Part shown: positions 52,484 to 61,947 of the stretch, one piece after another | How the letters are laid out: every line of letters begins with the position of its first letter | How positions within the stretch are numbered: position 1 is the first letter of the stretch | Assembly (NCBI GenBank): GCA_023387985.1 | Contig: JAEWHC010000005.1 | Coordinates: 62,001 to 126,000, forward strand | Source: Bacteroidota bacterium | GTDB taxonomy: Bacteria; Bacteroidota; Bacteroidia; Chitinophagales; Chitinophagaceae | DNA length: 64,000 nt | Reading direction: 5' to 3' | Position numbers and translations under genes: made by a program | The notes under the pieces: model-generated | The model's input: the letters and a program-made list of their open reading frames with translations, nothing else | Told to the model about the DNA's origin: nothing | Database searches by the model: none

Positions 52484-53932
52484 ATGATGAACAACGATTC
52501 AGTTTTTTCTTTTGTGTTACCAGACAAAACCCACGATGAAAGCCGGCAGGGTGAAGCCTGGCAACCCAATGCACAGACGGATAAACTTTTCAATAAACAT
52601 TTTTATATAGAGAGTTACGGGTGCCAGATGAATTTTAGCGACAGCGAAATTGTGGCTTCCATTTTACAGGACCATGGCTTCGGCCCGACCCGCAATCTGC
52701 AGGAGGCCAGCCTCATTTTCATCAACACCTGCAGCATTCGCGAAAAAGCCGAGCAAACCGTAAGAAAGAGGTTGACTGAATTTCGCAAACTTAAGGAAGC
52801 CAAACCCGGCCTGCTGGTAGGTGTTTTGGGCTGCATGGCCGAACGGTTGAAGTCCAGATTCCTCGAAGAGGAAAAACTGGTTGACCTTGTCGTAGGGCCC
52901 GATGCGTACCGCACATTGCCTGGTCTTGTGGAAGAGGCTGAAGGCGGCCAAAAAGCTGTAAATGTTTTATTGAGCCGTGAGGAGACTTACGCGGATATTT
53001 CGCCTGTACGGATTGACAGCAATGGCGTTACCGCTTTTGTGAGCATTATGCGGGGTTGCAACAATATGTGTTCATTTTGTGTGGTGCCATTTACCCGTGG
53101 CCGGGAAAGAAGCCGCGATACGGAAAGCATTTTGGGCGAATGCCGCCAACTGTTCGAACAGGGCTTCCGGGAAGTAACACTGCTCGGTCAAAACGTGGAC
53201 AGCTATTATTTTACCGGCGAAGAGGACAACGATGAGGCGGTAACCTTTGCAGGACTGCTTGACAAAGTCGCCCGAATCTCGCCTTTGCTGCGGGTACGTT
53301 TCAGCACTTCCCATCCCAAAGACATTACTGACGATGTGCTGCACACCATGGCCGCACATGCAAACATTTGCAAATACATTCATTTGCCGGTACAGAGTGG
53401 CAGCACCCGGGTTTTACAGCTAATGAACCGTACTTATACCCGCGAATGGTATATGGCCAAGGTGAACCGCATACGTGAGATTATGCCCGACTGCGCCATC
53501 AGCAGTGACGTGATCTCGGGTTTTTGCAGCGAAACCGAAGCTGACCACCGCGATACGCTTACCATAATGGAGCACAGTCGTTACGATATGAGTTATATGT
53601 TTATGTATAGCGAAAGGCCGGGAACACTTGCGGCCAAACGTTTTGAAGATGATGTTCCCCATGATGTAAAAAAACGCCGGTTGACGGAAATCGTGGAGTT
53701 GCAGAACCGCATGAGTCTCGCCAGCAACCGGCAGGATCTGGGCAAAACGTTCAGTGTGCTGATTGAAGGCGACAGCAAAAAAAGTGATCAGGACTGGATG
53801 GGCCGCAACAGCCAGAACAAGGTGATCGTATTTCCCAAAGCAGGCGCTTTGGGCAGAAAACGCGGAGATTATGTAAATGTTCATGTAACCGATTGTACAC
53901 AGGCCACCCTTTTGGGCGAAGCTGTTGAATAA
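52484..53932 (+). CDS. miaB: tRNA-2-methylthio-N6-dimethylallyladenosine synthase MiaB
   Basis: 482 residues with an extended N-terminus of about 40 residues. UPF0004 domain: YIESYGCQMNFSDSEIV, FINTCSIREKAEQTVR and GVLGCMAERL carry the three cysteines for the first Fe-S cluster. The radical-SAM domain has MRGCNNMCSFCVVPF (C-x3-C-x2-C) followed by TRGRERSR, and a C-terminal TRAM domain. It adds the methylthio group to i6A37 of tRNA. First gene of the run miaB / sigma-54 activator / lptE / secG, a conserved order in Bacteroidota as far as I know. Confidence 0.96.
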   Translation: MMNNDSVFSFVLPDKTHDESRQGEAWQPNAQTDKLFNKHFYIESYGCQMNFSDSEIVASILQDHGFGPTRNLQEASLIFINTCSIREKAEQTVRKRLTEFRKLKEAKPGLLVGVLGCMAERLKSRFLEEEKLVDLVVGPDAYRTLPGLVEEAEGGQKAVNVLLSREETYADISPVRIDSNGVTAFVSIMRGCNNMCSFCVVPFTRGRERSRDTESILGECRQLFEQGFREVTLLGQNVDSYYFTGEEDNDEAVTFAGLLDKVARISPLLRVRFSTSHPKDITDDVLHTMAAHANICKYIHLPVQSGSTRVLQLMNRTYTREWYMAKVNRIREIMPDCAISSDVISGFCSETEADHRDTLTIMEHSRYDMSYMFMYSERPGTLAAKRFEDDVPHDVKKRRLTEIVELQNRMSLASNRQDLGKTFSVLIEGDSKKSDQDWMGRNSQNKVIVFPKAGALGRKRGDYVNVHVTDCTQATLLGEAVE

Positions 53933-53946
53933 CAAATTATATCCAG

Positions 53947-55215
53947 ATGAGTATAGATCTGCAATCCATAAAAAACCGCTTCAATATCATTGGAAACTCA
54001 CCCGGCCTCAATCATGCCTTGTTTGTTGGCGTGCAGGTGGCCAATACCGACCTCAGCGTACTCATTACCGGGGAAAGTGGTGTTGGTAAAGAAGTTTTCA
54101 GCCAGATAATTCATTCTTTGAGTGCCCGCAAGCACAATCCTTTCATTGCGGTTAACTGTGGCGCCATTCCGGAAGGCACGATCGACAGTGAGCTTTTCGG
54201 TCATGAAAAAGGAGCATTTACGGGGGCTGTGGACAGTCGCAAAGGCTATTTTGAAACAGTGAACGGTGGAACCATTTTTCTGGATGAAATCGGTGAAATG
54301 CCGATGGGCACACAGGCCCGTTTGCTACGGGTACTGGAAAGCGGAGAATTTATCAGAGTAGGATCTTCCAAAGTGCAGAAAACCGATGTGCGGGTGATTG
54401 CCGCAAGCAATAAAGATTTGCTGGAAGAAGCGCATAAAGGAAAATTTCGTGAAGACCTTTATTACCGGTTAAACAGTGTACCCATACGTATACCTGCTCT
54501 CCGCGATCGCAGGGATGACGTACCCCTGTTGTTCCGCAAATTTGTGATCGACTTCAGCGAGCGTTACCAAACCACCCCCGTAACGCTTACAGAAGACGCC
54601 CGTAAAATGTTGATGGATTATCCCTGGCGGGGAAATATCCGTGAATTGAAAAATATTGCCGAACAGATTAGTGTTTTGGTAAAAGCCAGCCCGATATCTG
54701 CCAACGATCTGGCACCTTTTCTGCCTGATTCCACAGCAAGCAGGCTGCCGGTTCTGGCAAGCGGAAGCCAGGGCAGTTTTGTCACGGAATCCCATTTTGC
54801 CAATGAGCGGGAGATCCTTTACAAATTTATTTTTGACCTGAAAAAAGACGTGAACGAGATCAAACGTTTGTTCTTTGAAATGGCTGCAAATCCCACTTCA
54901 GCCAACCAGGGCAGTTTCCAGAAAATGTTCCAGGAACAGATTCGCGAAACCGAAGATAACCTGGTGGCCTATCCGTTGAACAGTGAGGGTGGCGCCACAA
55001 CCCAGGTGGTTGTGCCGGCTGCAAAGGTGAATGAGGCTTTTGCGCCGCATGAAGAAATTGAAGAATCACTGAGCATTGCGGATATGGAAAAAGAACTCAT
55101 CATCAAGGCGCTGAAGAAACACCGCAGTCGCAGGAAAGATGCAGCTTTAGACCTGGGAATCAGCGAGCGCACCCTTTACCGTAAACTGAAAGAATATGAC
55201 ATTGAAAACCTATAA
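53947..55215 (+). CDS. Sigma-54 interaction domain (AAA+) activator with Fis-type HTH
   Basis: 422 residues with no receiver or other sensor domain: the AAA+ module begins at about residue 10. Walker A ITGESGVGKEVFSQ, ELFGHEKGAFTGAVDSRKGYF (GAFTGA loop for sigma-54 contact), Walker B GGTIFLDEIGEM, and RLNSVPIRIPALRDRRDDVP follow. Residues about 275-370 are a linker and the last 45 a Fis-like HTH (LGISERTLYRKLKEYDI). Lacking a sensor, it may be controlled by expression level or partner proteins. It overlaps lptE by 20 bases. Confidence 0.94.
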   Translation: MSIDLQSIKNRFNIIGNSPGLNHALFVGVQVANTDLSVLITGESGVGKEVFSQIIHSLSARKHNPFIAVNCGAIPEGTIDSELFGHEKGAFTGAVDSRKGYFETVNGGTIFLDEIGEMPMGTQARLLRVLESGEFIRVGSSKVQKTDVRVIAASNKDLLEEAHKGKFREDLYYRLNSVPIRIPALRDRRDDVPLLFRKFVIDFSERYQTTPVTLTEDARKMLMDYPWRGNIRELKNIAEQISVLVKASPISANDLAPFLPDSTASRLPVLASGSQGSFVTESHFANEREILYKFIFDLKKDVNEIKRLFFEMAANPTSANQGSFQKMFQEQIRETEDNLVAYPLNSEGGATTQVVVPAAKVNEAFAPHEEIEESLSIADMEKELIIKALKKHRSRRKDAALDLGISERTLYRKLKEYDIENL

Positions 55216-55708
55216 ACGCCTCGCATTGGTGTTGACAATGCTGGGTTTCGTTTTGGCCGGATGTAAAATCTATTCTTTTAAAGATGTCAGCATTCCGCCC
55301 GATGTTAAAACCATAAAAGTGAATTATATTGAGAACCGGGCCCGCTACATCAATCCATCTCTTAGCCCACAGATCACTTCACGTCTACAGGAAAAAATCA
55401 TTCAGCAAACCAAATTGCAACAGGTGGATGATGCCAATGCAGATTGGGTGATCAGCGGATATATAAGCAGTTACGATATCACCACTTCCGGTATCAGCGA
55501 CCGGCAGACCACTTCCAACCGCCTGAACGTAACGGTGAGCATTACCAAATTTGATAATGTTTACAATAAAAAACAGGACATTTCCGTGTCCCGGGCCTTT
55601 GATTTTCGCAGTGGCGCAAGTTTGCAGGAAGCCGAAAATGAACTGGGTGATGAGCTCATCAAAGGCATAACTGATGAAATATTTAACCGTATCTTTAGCG
55701 ACTGGTAA
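55196..55708 (+). CDS. lptE: LptE-family LPS assembly lipoprotein
   Basis: 170 residues with a lipobox (LGFVLAGC). The LptE fold is visible in SFKDVSIPPDVKTIKVNYIENRA-type strands (VSIPPDVKTIKVNYIEN), then ADWVISGYISSYDITT and FDFRSGASLQEAENEL. LptE plugs the LptD barrel that inserts LPS in the outer membrane. The start ATG at 55196 lies within the end of the sigma-54 activator gene, so the pair is coupled. Confidence 0.88.
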   Translation: MTLKTYKRLALVLTMLGFVLAGCKIYSFKDVSIPPDVKTIKVNYIENRARYINPSLSPQITSRLQEKIIQQTKLQQVDDANADWVISGYISSYDITTSGISDRQTTSNRLNVTVSITKFDNVYNKKQDISVSRAFDFRSGASLQEAENELGDELIKGITDEIFNRIFSDW

Positions 55709-55719
55709 TTCTTCCGTAC

Positions 55720-56871
55720 ATGCAGCCTGCCTCTTTCCATAACGCATTGCATTTGCCTCAAAAAAGCCATGAGGAATGGCTGGGGCTCACACATGATTTT
55801 CCCTGGTATCCCATTGGCTGGATCGGGGTGCTTCGAGAAGACCAGACTGGAGAAGACGCCTTTCAGCATGGGTTAATGCATTTCCAATACCCTTCCCGGC
55901 TCCGACCTTTTATGACTGCCGAAAGTTATGAACCTACAACCAATCTGGTTGCCAGCGAGGAATGGTCCCCCGGAATTGAAACGGAAACCCAGGGGGATAA
56001 ACCCCTGGATAAAACGCGGGCAGAAGAGGAAATCGATGTAGAGCCAGTTGGCATACCCGAAACGGAAGATCCTTTTGAACCTGACCCACTGCCCTGGGTG
56101 GTGGAAGAGATCATCATTGAGGAGCCGGCAACACAATCTGTAGATCCATTTTATCCTGGAGAAGAAAGTGGTATACCCGGTGAAACTGATGAACAGGTTG
56201 AAGCGGCCGCAGGCGGTGATGACGCTATTGAGGTGTTTGATGAAATACCGGAAGAGGAGAACGGCGCCGCGGAAATGATTTCAGCATTGCCTATGCCTGC
56301 TTCATCCGGCAATCAGCACCAGCAAGAAAATGAAGGCAAGCAGTATCCGGCGGAAGGGGAGCCTGATGAAACTGATATGGAAAACGCGGGCAATATAACC
56401 TCCGGAGAAAAGGAGCCCGAAAAACCGGAAGATCAAAAGGAAGGGGAAAGCCCGGAAAATGGTTCGGTACAGCCGTTACTCCAGCTTGACCTGAAAGCTC
56501 AACCCGGTGGAGATGGTCTCAGTTTTCAGCCTTATCATACCATCGATTATTTTGCATCCCAGGGGGTCCGCATTGACCCTTCGCTGCCGCCCAAAACCCG
56601 CTTCGACCGGCAATTGCGAAGTTTTACGCAATGGCTGAAAACCATGAAACCCCTGGAAAACACACCTGAACCGGACGCGGAAGAAAAAAAAATCCCTGTA
56701 ATTGCCGAGGCTTCCAATGCACAGCAGGAAGTAATTACCGAAGCCATGGCCGAGGTTTTATTAAAACAAGGCAAAAAACATCAGGCCCGCGAGGTTTTTG
56801 AGAAATTATCTTTGATTCATCCTGAAAAAAACAGTTACTTTGCGGCCCGCATTCAAGAATTAAATGCTTAA
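55720..56871 (+). CDS. Acidic low-complexity protein with a C-terminal TPR-like segment
   Basis: 383 residues. A folded N-terminal part (residues 1-80: HNALHLPQKSHEEWLGLTHDFPWYPIG) is followed by a long Glu/Pro-rich, likely disordered region (about 95-250). The C-terminal end (about 270-383) contains YFASQGVRIDPSLPPKTRFDRQLRSF-type text and a TPR-like helix pair EVLLKQGKKHQAREVFEKLSLIHPEK. It lies between lptE and secG, 11 and 3 bases apart, so it is in the same operon. It is a Bacteroidota-type hypothetical; function unknown, perhaps an adaptor. Confidence 0.75.
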   Translation: MQPASFHNALHLPQKSHEEWLGLTHDFPWYPIGWIGVLREDQTGEDAFQHGLMHFQYPSRLRPFMTAESYEPTTNLVASEEWSPGIETETQGDKPLDKTRAEEEIDVEPVGIPETEDPFEPDPLPWVVEEIIIEEPATQSVDPFYPGEESGIPGETDEQVEAAAGGDDAIEVFDEIPEEENGAAEMISALPMPASSGNQHQQENEGKQYPAEGEPDETDMENAGNITSGEKEPEKPEDQKEGESPENGSVQPLLQLDLKAQPGGDGLSFQPYHTIDYFASQGVRIDPSLPPKTRFDRQLRSFTQWLKTMKPLENTPEPDAEEKKIPVIAEASNAQQEVITEAMAEVLLKQGKKHQAREVFEKLSLIHPEKNSYFAARIQELNA

Positions 56872-56874
56872 TCA

Positions 56875-57261
56875 ATGACCATTTTATTTGTAATTGTTGT
56901 TATTCTGGCCAGCATTATCCTGGGACTGATCATTTTGGTGCAAAACCCCAAAGGCGGTGGCCTTACCGGCAATGTTGCCGGCCTGGGCAACCAGTTTATG
57001 GGTGTTAAACAAACGAATGATGTTTTGGAAAAAGGCACCTGGATTTTTGCCGCCATCATCGGTGCTCTGTGCCTGTTCAGTTCTTTTTTTATGGGAGGCG
57101 GCTCAGGAGGTTCTACCCCGCTTGACCGGCTGAACACCAGTGGCGCACCTGTTCAGCAACAAACCGCCCCGGCTCCTGCAACTCAAACAGCCCCTGCCAC
57201 GGGAACCCAAACCGCCCCCAGTCAGCAAGCCAACCCAACACCGCCTGCGCAGAATCCCTGA
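56875..57261 (+). CDS. secG: Preprotein translocase subunit SecG
   Basis: 128 residues: first helix TILFVIVVILASIILGLIILV, the conserved loop VQNPKGGGLTGNVAG, a second helix TWIFAAIIGALCLFSSFFMGGG and a 50-residue tail rich in Pro, Ala, Thr and Gln. SecG assists SecYE in export. The low-complexity tail is longer than in E. coli SecG, as is usual in this phylum. Last gene of the operon; a terminator follows. Confidence 0.92.
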   Translation: MTILFVIVVILASIILGLIILVQNPKGGGLTGNVAGLGNQFMGVKQTNDVLEKGTWIFAAIIGALCLFSSFFMGGGSGGSTPLDRLNTSGAPVQQQTAPAPATQTAPATGTQTAPSQQANPTPPAQNP

Positions 57262-57286
57262 TTATCCATATTTTTATTAAAATATT

Positions 57287-57315
57287 ATCCTGCTTTTTTT
57301 CAAGCAGGATTTTTT
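57287..57315 (+). terminator. Rho-independent terminator after secG
   Basis: Stem ATCCTGCTT / AAGCAGGAT with a TTTTTC loop and TTTTT tail. Confidence 0.9.
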
Positions 57316-57343
57316 ATGCTTATTTGATTCAAATTTCTCAAGA

Positions 57344-58426
57344 ATGAAAAAATTGATCGGATTTCTTTTGGTGGCAGGCATCGCGGTTGCGGCATATGGA
57401 TATTTCAGCCTTTATGGTGGTTCCACCGGGTTTGCGGGCAAAACCAAATTCCTATATATTCCTTCCAAAACCACCATCACCAGAGAGGATCTGCTGAATC
57501 GTTTAAAAAAAGACAGCATCACCAGGCGGCCAGGATTTTTTGACTGGGCAGCAAAACAAAAAGGGTATTACCAGGATATCCGTCCCGGTAAGTATCGCAT
57601 CGCAAAAGACATGTCGGTGATGGAAATTCTAAATATGCTGAAAGCGGGAAAACAAACTGAAGTGCCACTGGTGATTGGTAAAATGCGAACAAAGCAACAA
57701 CTGGCACGGAGGATCGCGAATTATATTGAATCGGATTCTGCTGCTGTAATGTATTTCCTGGAAAACGCGGATAGTTTGAAATCAATGAATGCCGGTAATG
57801 ATTCATGGATGTCGGGCATCATACAAAATACCTACAACATTTACTGGACGCAACAGCCTGGTGAGATCCTGAGAAGGCTGGAACGAGAGAAGAATGACTT
57901 CTGGAAGAAAAATGACCGGTTACAGAAAGCGGAGGCCCTGGGTTTAACACCGCACCAGGTTTATACCCTTGCCAGCATCGTAGAAGAAGAAAGCAATAAC
58001 GAAGCGGAAAAACCCACCATTGCCAGTGTATATTTAAACCGCCTCCGGATAAATATGCCTTTACAAGCGGATCCTACTGTGCGGTTTGCAAAAAAAGATT
58101 TCGTAAGCAACATTGTAACGTACAATGATTTACGCACACCAGGTGCGTACAATACATACCTCAACCGGGGTCTGCCTCCCGGACCGATCTGTATTCCGCA
58201 GATCAGTTCCATTGATGCAGTGCTTAATGCCGCTAAAACGGATTACCTTTATTTTGTTGCTCATCCTGAACTGAATGGCACCCATAAATTCAACAGCACT
58301 TATAGTGCACATCAAAAAGACGCCAAAATTTACCAGGATAGCCTGAGGGCCTGGATGGCCCGGAAAGCGGAGCGTGAGAAAGCCTCCAGGGCGGCTGAAA
58401 AGACCGAAGAACCGGATGGCAAATAA
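57344..58426 (+). CDS. mltG: Endolytic transglycosylase MltG (YceG-like)
   Basis: 360 residues. One N-terminal helix (residues 5-22) anchors it in the inner membrane; a LysM-like domain spans about 40-120 and the YceG domain about 125-340. That domain has LASIVEEESNNEAEKPTIASVYLNRL, containing the catalytic Glu, and MPLQADPTVRFA, NTYLNRGLPPGPICIP and LYFVAHPELNGTHKFNSTY. It cuts nascent peptidoglycan to end glycan strands. A Lys/Glu-rich tail ends the protein. The YihY gene follows six bases later. Confidence 0.94.
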   Translation: MKKLIGFLLVAGIAVAAYGYFSLYGGSTGFAGKTKFLYIPSKTTITREDLLNRLKKDSITRRPGFFDWAAKQKGYYQDIRPGKYRIAKDMSVMEILNMLKAGKQTEVPLVIGKMRTKQQLARRIANYIESDSAAVMYFLENADSLKSMNAGNDSWMSGIIQNTYNIYWTQQPGEILRRLEREKNDFWKKNDRLQKAEALGLTPHQVYTLASIVEEESNNEAEKPTIASVYLNRLRINMPLQADPTVRFAKKDFVSNIVTYNDLRTPGAYNTYLNRGLPPGPICIPQISSIDAVLNAAKTDYLYFVAHPELNGTHKFNSTYSAHQKDAKIYQDSLRAWMARKAEREKASRAAEKTEEPDGK

Positions 58427-58432
58427 TGCCGA

Positions 58433-59434
58433 ATGCAAAGAATAAAACACAAAATACTGGGATCAAAAGCTGTACGCAAAATCGTGCTATACAGCAAAAG
58501 GGTAAAATTGCCCGGTACAGGCGGTATACCGGTTTATGATGTTCTTGCGTTTTTATTCAGGCAGGCAAGTCTTGACTCCATGAATGAAAGAGCCGCGGCC
58601 ATTTCTTTCAATTCGCTGATGGCTCTTCCAGGGGTGCTGATCTTTTTATTTACCCTTGTGCCCTTACTGCCCGATGCAGATGAGTTGCGCTTTCAACTGC
58701 TCGTTACACTTGATGACGTCATTCGTGACAATACACTTTACAATTTGTCCAGCAGCATCATCAACGACTTTTTTGCTTCGGAACGCAGTGGCCTGATGTG
58801 GTTTTCCATCCTCTTCATCATCTTCTTCAGTTCAAGGGCGATGCTGGGCATTATGGACTCATTTGATTCCAGTTATTTCGAAGGGCGGTCGAGGCATTTC
58901 CTTGGAAAAAGATGGATGGCTTTTAAGCTTACGTTCTTTTTTATCGTGTTGCTTATTGTAACGCTCTTTGTATTGGCGACACAGGGTGACATCAAATCCT
59001 TCATCCTGGGCAAGCTCGGACTAAATTACTGGTGGGTTGAAGAAATTATTGATTACAGCCGTTGGCTGGTCATTTTCGCGTTGAACTTCTTTACCATTGG
59101 GATGATCTACCGCTATGCCCCCGCCATTAAAAACAAATGGAGCCTGTTTTCGCCTGGAACCGTTTTGGCTACCCTCCTGATGATCCTGTTTACGTGGCTT
59201 TTTTCGGTATATGTGGCCAATTTTGCCAATTACAACAAGGTTTATGGTTCAATTGGAACGGTAATTATCCTGATGAATATTGTTTTCATCAATTCATTGA
59301 TATTGTTGGTTGGTTTTGAACTGAATGCCAGCATTACACGGATTAAAAAAGAAGCCCAGAAGCGCATTGACGAAGAGAACCGTGCTGAGGCCTTGGCTGA
59401 AGTAAGTGAACATATACCGACCAGTATGGAATGA
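58433..59434 (+). CDS. YihY/virulence factor BrkB family membrane protein
   Basis: 333 residues with six predicted helices. Family features: RAAAISFNSLMALPGVLIFLFTL in the first helix, IFFSSRAMLGIMDSFDSSY, NFFTIGMIYRYAP and SVYVANFANYNKVYGSIGTVIILM. The YihY family was once called RNase BN in error; its transport or envelope role is not settled. A charged tail of about 25 residues ends the protein. Probably co-transcribed with mltG. Confidence 0.92.
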   Translation: MQRIKHKILGSKAVRKIVLYSKRVKLPGTGGIPVYDVLAFLFRQASLDSMNERAAAISFNSLMALPGVLIFLFTLVPLLPDADELRFQLLVTLDDVIRDNTLYNLSSSIINDFFASERSGLMWFSILFIIFFSSRAMLGIMDSFDSSYFEGRSRHFLGKRWMAFKLTFFFIVLLIVTLFVLATQGDIKSFILGKLGLNYWWVEEIIDYSRWLVIFALNFFTIGMIYRYAPAIKNKWSLFSPGTVLATLLMILFTWLFSVYVANFANYNKVYGSIGTVIILMNIVFINSLILLVGFELNASITRIKKEAQKRIDEENRAEALAEVSEHIPTSME

Positions 59435-59443
59435 AGGAACCGT

Positions 59444-60043
59444 TTAATCGTTCGGTTCATTTTCCGTTAATCCCCACTCCTGTTCCAGCCTGTTTAAGAT
59501 ATCACCATCCAGTTTCCGGGAATCATAATGACCAGCTGTCATTTTCTGCCGGTAAGCTTCATAAACTGAAACTGCACAGGCCACCGAAATATTTAGTGAT
59601 TTAATGATGCCCACCTGCGGGATCAGGAAATTGCCATCGGATGCAAGCATCATTTCTTCGCTGCAGCCGGATTTTTCGTTCCCAAAAACCAACGCGGTGG
59701 GTGCAGTGAGATCGAGATGATAAAGATTCCGGCTTTCTTTGCCAAGGCCGGTTGTATAAATCTTCATGTTTCTTTGCCGAAGGGCAGCGATCACATCATC
59801 AAGTTGTTGGTATTGATGAATTGTTAACCATTTGGCTGCACTGCTGCTACTTCGTTTACCCCATTTCTGATGTGGAGGAATGGTGGTGTTAAGCACGAAT
59901 AATTCCTGGATGCCAACAGCGTCGCATGTGCGCATAACGGCGCTGATGTTGTGCGGATCGAATACATTTTCCAGAACAACAACCAGGTCCGGCTGGCGGT
60001 GGTTCAGCACGAAATTCAACCGTTGTTCACGTTCGGGAGTCAT
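59444..60043 (-). CDS. trmH: tRNA/rRNA 2'-O-methyltransferase TrmH (SpoU family)
   Basis: 199 residues from the ATG at 60043, chosen over 60106 because the TrmH start (MTPEREQRLNFVLNHRQPDL) is here. SPOUT motifs: VLENVFDPHNISAVMRTCDAVG (motif 1), ALVFGNEKSGCSEEM (motif 2) and PQVGIIKSLNISVACAVSVYE (motif 3, trefoil knot). It uses SAM to methylate the 2'-OH of G18 in tRNA, as judged from its close fit to TrmH. Tail-to-tail with the YihY gene, ten bases apart. Confidence 0.9.
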   Translation of the reverse strand: MTPEREQRLNFVLNHRQPDLVVVLENVFDPHNISAVMRTCDAVGIQELFVLNTTIPPHQKWGKRSSSSAAKWLTIHQYQQLDDVIAALRQRNMKIYTTGLGKESRNLYHLDLTAPTALVFGNEKSGCSEEMMLASDGNFLIPQVGIIKSLNISVACAVSVYEAYRQKMTAGHYDSRKLDGDILNRLEQEWGLTENEPND

Positions 60044-60191
60044 TGAAATTGCGAAGTTTGTGTGGCAAATTACGAAATCGGCCAGATTGGTTGATAATAT
60101 GTCCATTAAGGCTGATGAAATTCTGTCCGGCGCTTGTCAACTTGAAAATTTCAAACGATCAGCACAACCCAGTCCTCTTGCCCCCTCAAAA

Positions 60192-61841
60192 TCATCGCCC
60201 GATCATCTCAAATTTTGATTTAGGCCGGAGATCATCGCGCCAGTTGAAACCGCCAATATATCTTTCGGCCGGGGGAATCTGTGTCATGGGATAGGCCACC
60301 CCTTCGAGGCCTACAATAAAGACCACTTTGGTGGGTTTGCGGTCTTCAAAAAACATGTCTACCGCATCCGATGTAGACCGGTTCATGCTTACAAAACGAT
60401 CCTCATCATCCAGGGCAAAATAGATGGTTTCGGCCCTTCCTTTTGCCCTAACGTATGAAATATTGCCATCCACAAACCAGGCATTGAGTGTATTTCCCTT
60501 TATCTGGTTAAAGGCTGATTCTTCCAGGCGGTTTGCAATAAAGCCATTGAAATAAGCCAGCAACCGCTCGGCTTTGCGGTTTTTGGTGAACAGATACATG
60601 GTATCTGCTGATATCTGCGAATCGGAACTCCAGGCATAGGGATTGTGAAACATGCGGAAAACGGAATCGGTGGCAGAAAAAAACATACTGTCGGATACAG
60701 CCTGAACCGAATCACTGAAAATGCGCACATTGTGCCAGGCCTCAAAATAGCGGTTCATGCTACTGTCTTTGCCTTCAAAATCGAAATCCGTTACCTGCAC
60801 AACTCCTGTATCGTTAATGGGAGGAATTTCCCGGGTCAGGCTTGTGATTCTCCCGGAAAGCAACGTGTCGGCCGTAACAAACAGCGAATCGTTGTCCTGT
60901 TCCAAAATGAGCAATGGCTTTTGCGTAGCCAGAAAAGATGAGGTCTTGTTGTTTACAAACAATTGATTACTGAGGATGCTGAGTTTATTGATGGTGTCGT
61001 TGAAAACGACATTTCCGTTAAACTGTCCGAAACCATCGCGATCGTTAAAGGCCATTTCATCGCTCGTGATGCTAAATGAAGAATCAACAATGCTCGGCCG
61101 GCTCGCGAAATAGGCGGAACCATTCTTCAGGTCGTAATAGCCGCTACTGGTGTAAATGGTCCGTTTATTTTTCACATCAAGAATATGGGTGGGCGCAATG
61201 ATGGTGGCGATCTCGGTCTGCGAATTGTATTGCAGCGAATCGGTCGTCATTTTGTACTGCGGATCATTCATCCTTACATTGCCACTAAAAATCACATCTT
61301 TGGTGGCTTCATAATACCTGGCTATACGGCTGTCGAGAATGGTTTCTTTATTCACGATCCGGCCACTTTTAAGGTATTCTGCAATACCCGTATTCATATT
61401 GTAGGTAAGTTCCTGTGTGGTAAGGGTGGACCCTTTATTGTCCGTAAGCCTGACATTGCCGCGCAAATAAGCAATCTGCCCATCACCCAGATAACGGAGG
61501 TAGTTGGTATAGGTATGGAGTGTATCATTATCGTTAATATGCACATTGCCGTAAGCCTGCATTACATTGGTGCGCTGGTTGATCACCACGCTGTCTGCAT
61601 AAAACAAGGTGGTTTCCTGCCTTACGGCCACATTTCCGGCAAGGGAAACCAGCGAGGTAACCGAGTCTATCCGTTGAAAATTGTTTCGGGCAGCACGGAG
61701 AACATACAGGACGCGGGAAGAATCCTGAACATTCTGATCATAACTTAAAAAGGATGTTGCCGCTGCCGGTGGAGCCACTCCATTTGAATACAAGGCACTG
61801 ATGCCGGCAGACAAGATCAACAACGCGAAGAAAAAGCGCAT
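60192..61841 (-). CDS. OstA-like protein (LptA/LptD N-domain type)
   Basis: 549 residues with a signal peptide (residues 1-18). The body is a string of OstA/LptA beta-jellyroll repeats: LAGNVAVRQETTLFYADSVVIN, YLRGNVRLTDNKGSTLTTQELTYN and VIFSGNVRMNDPQYKMTTDSLQYN. These give the G-N-V-x-x-x and D-S-x-x-x-N rhythm of the family. It forms a periplasmic groove for LPS. Bacteroidota have such long OstA-like proteins in place of a short LptA. It has no operon partner here; a terminator of the yajC operon lies directly upstream. Confidence 0.87.
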   Translation of the reverse strand: MRFFFALLILSAGISALYSNGVAPPAAATSFLSYDQNVQDSSRVLYVLRAARNNFQRIDSVTSLVSLAGNVAVRQETTLFYADSVVINQRTNVMQAYGNVHINDNDTLHTYTNYLRYLGDGQIAYLRGNVRLTDNKGSTLTTQELTYNMNTGIAEYLKSGRIVNKETILDSRIARYYEATKDVIFSGNVRMNDPQYKMTTDSLQYNSQTEIATIIAPTHILDVKNKRTIYTSSGYYDLKNGSAYFASRPSIVDSSFSITSDEMAFNDRDGFGQFNGNVVFNDTINKLSILSNQLFVNNKTSSFLATQKPLLILEQDNDSLFVTADTLLSGRITSLTREIPPINDTGVVQVTDFDFEGKDSSMNRYFEAWHNVRIFSDSVQAVSDSMFFSATDSVFRMFHNPYAWSSDSQISADTMYLFTKNRKAERLLAYFNGFIANRLEESAFNQIKGNTLNAWFVDGNISYVRAKGRAETIYFALDDEDRFVSMNRSTSDAVDMFFEDRKPTKVVFIVGLEGVAYPMTQIPPAERYIGGFNWRDDLRPKSKFEMIGR

Positions 61842-61901
61842 AAGGGTTACAAAGTAAAGGAGAACACTATTGCCAAATTCCTGTGCACTACTAAAGTTAA
61901 T

Positions 61902-61927
61902 AAAAAAAGCCCCCGTGACCGGAGGCT
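61902..61927 (-). terminator. Rho-independent terminator of the nusB/yajC operon
   Basis: On the minus strand: stem AGCCTCCG / CGGGGGCT (one mismatch), four-base loop and TTTTTT; it lies 20 bases beyond the yajC stop. Confidence 0.85.
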
Positions 61928-61947
61928 GAAAAATTTTAAAAGAAGGA

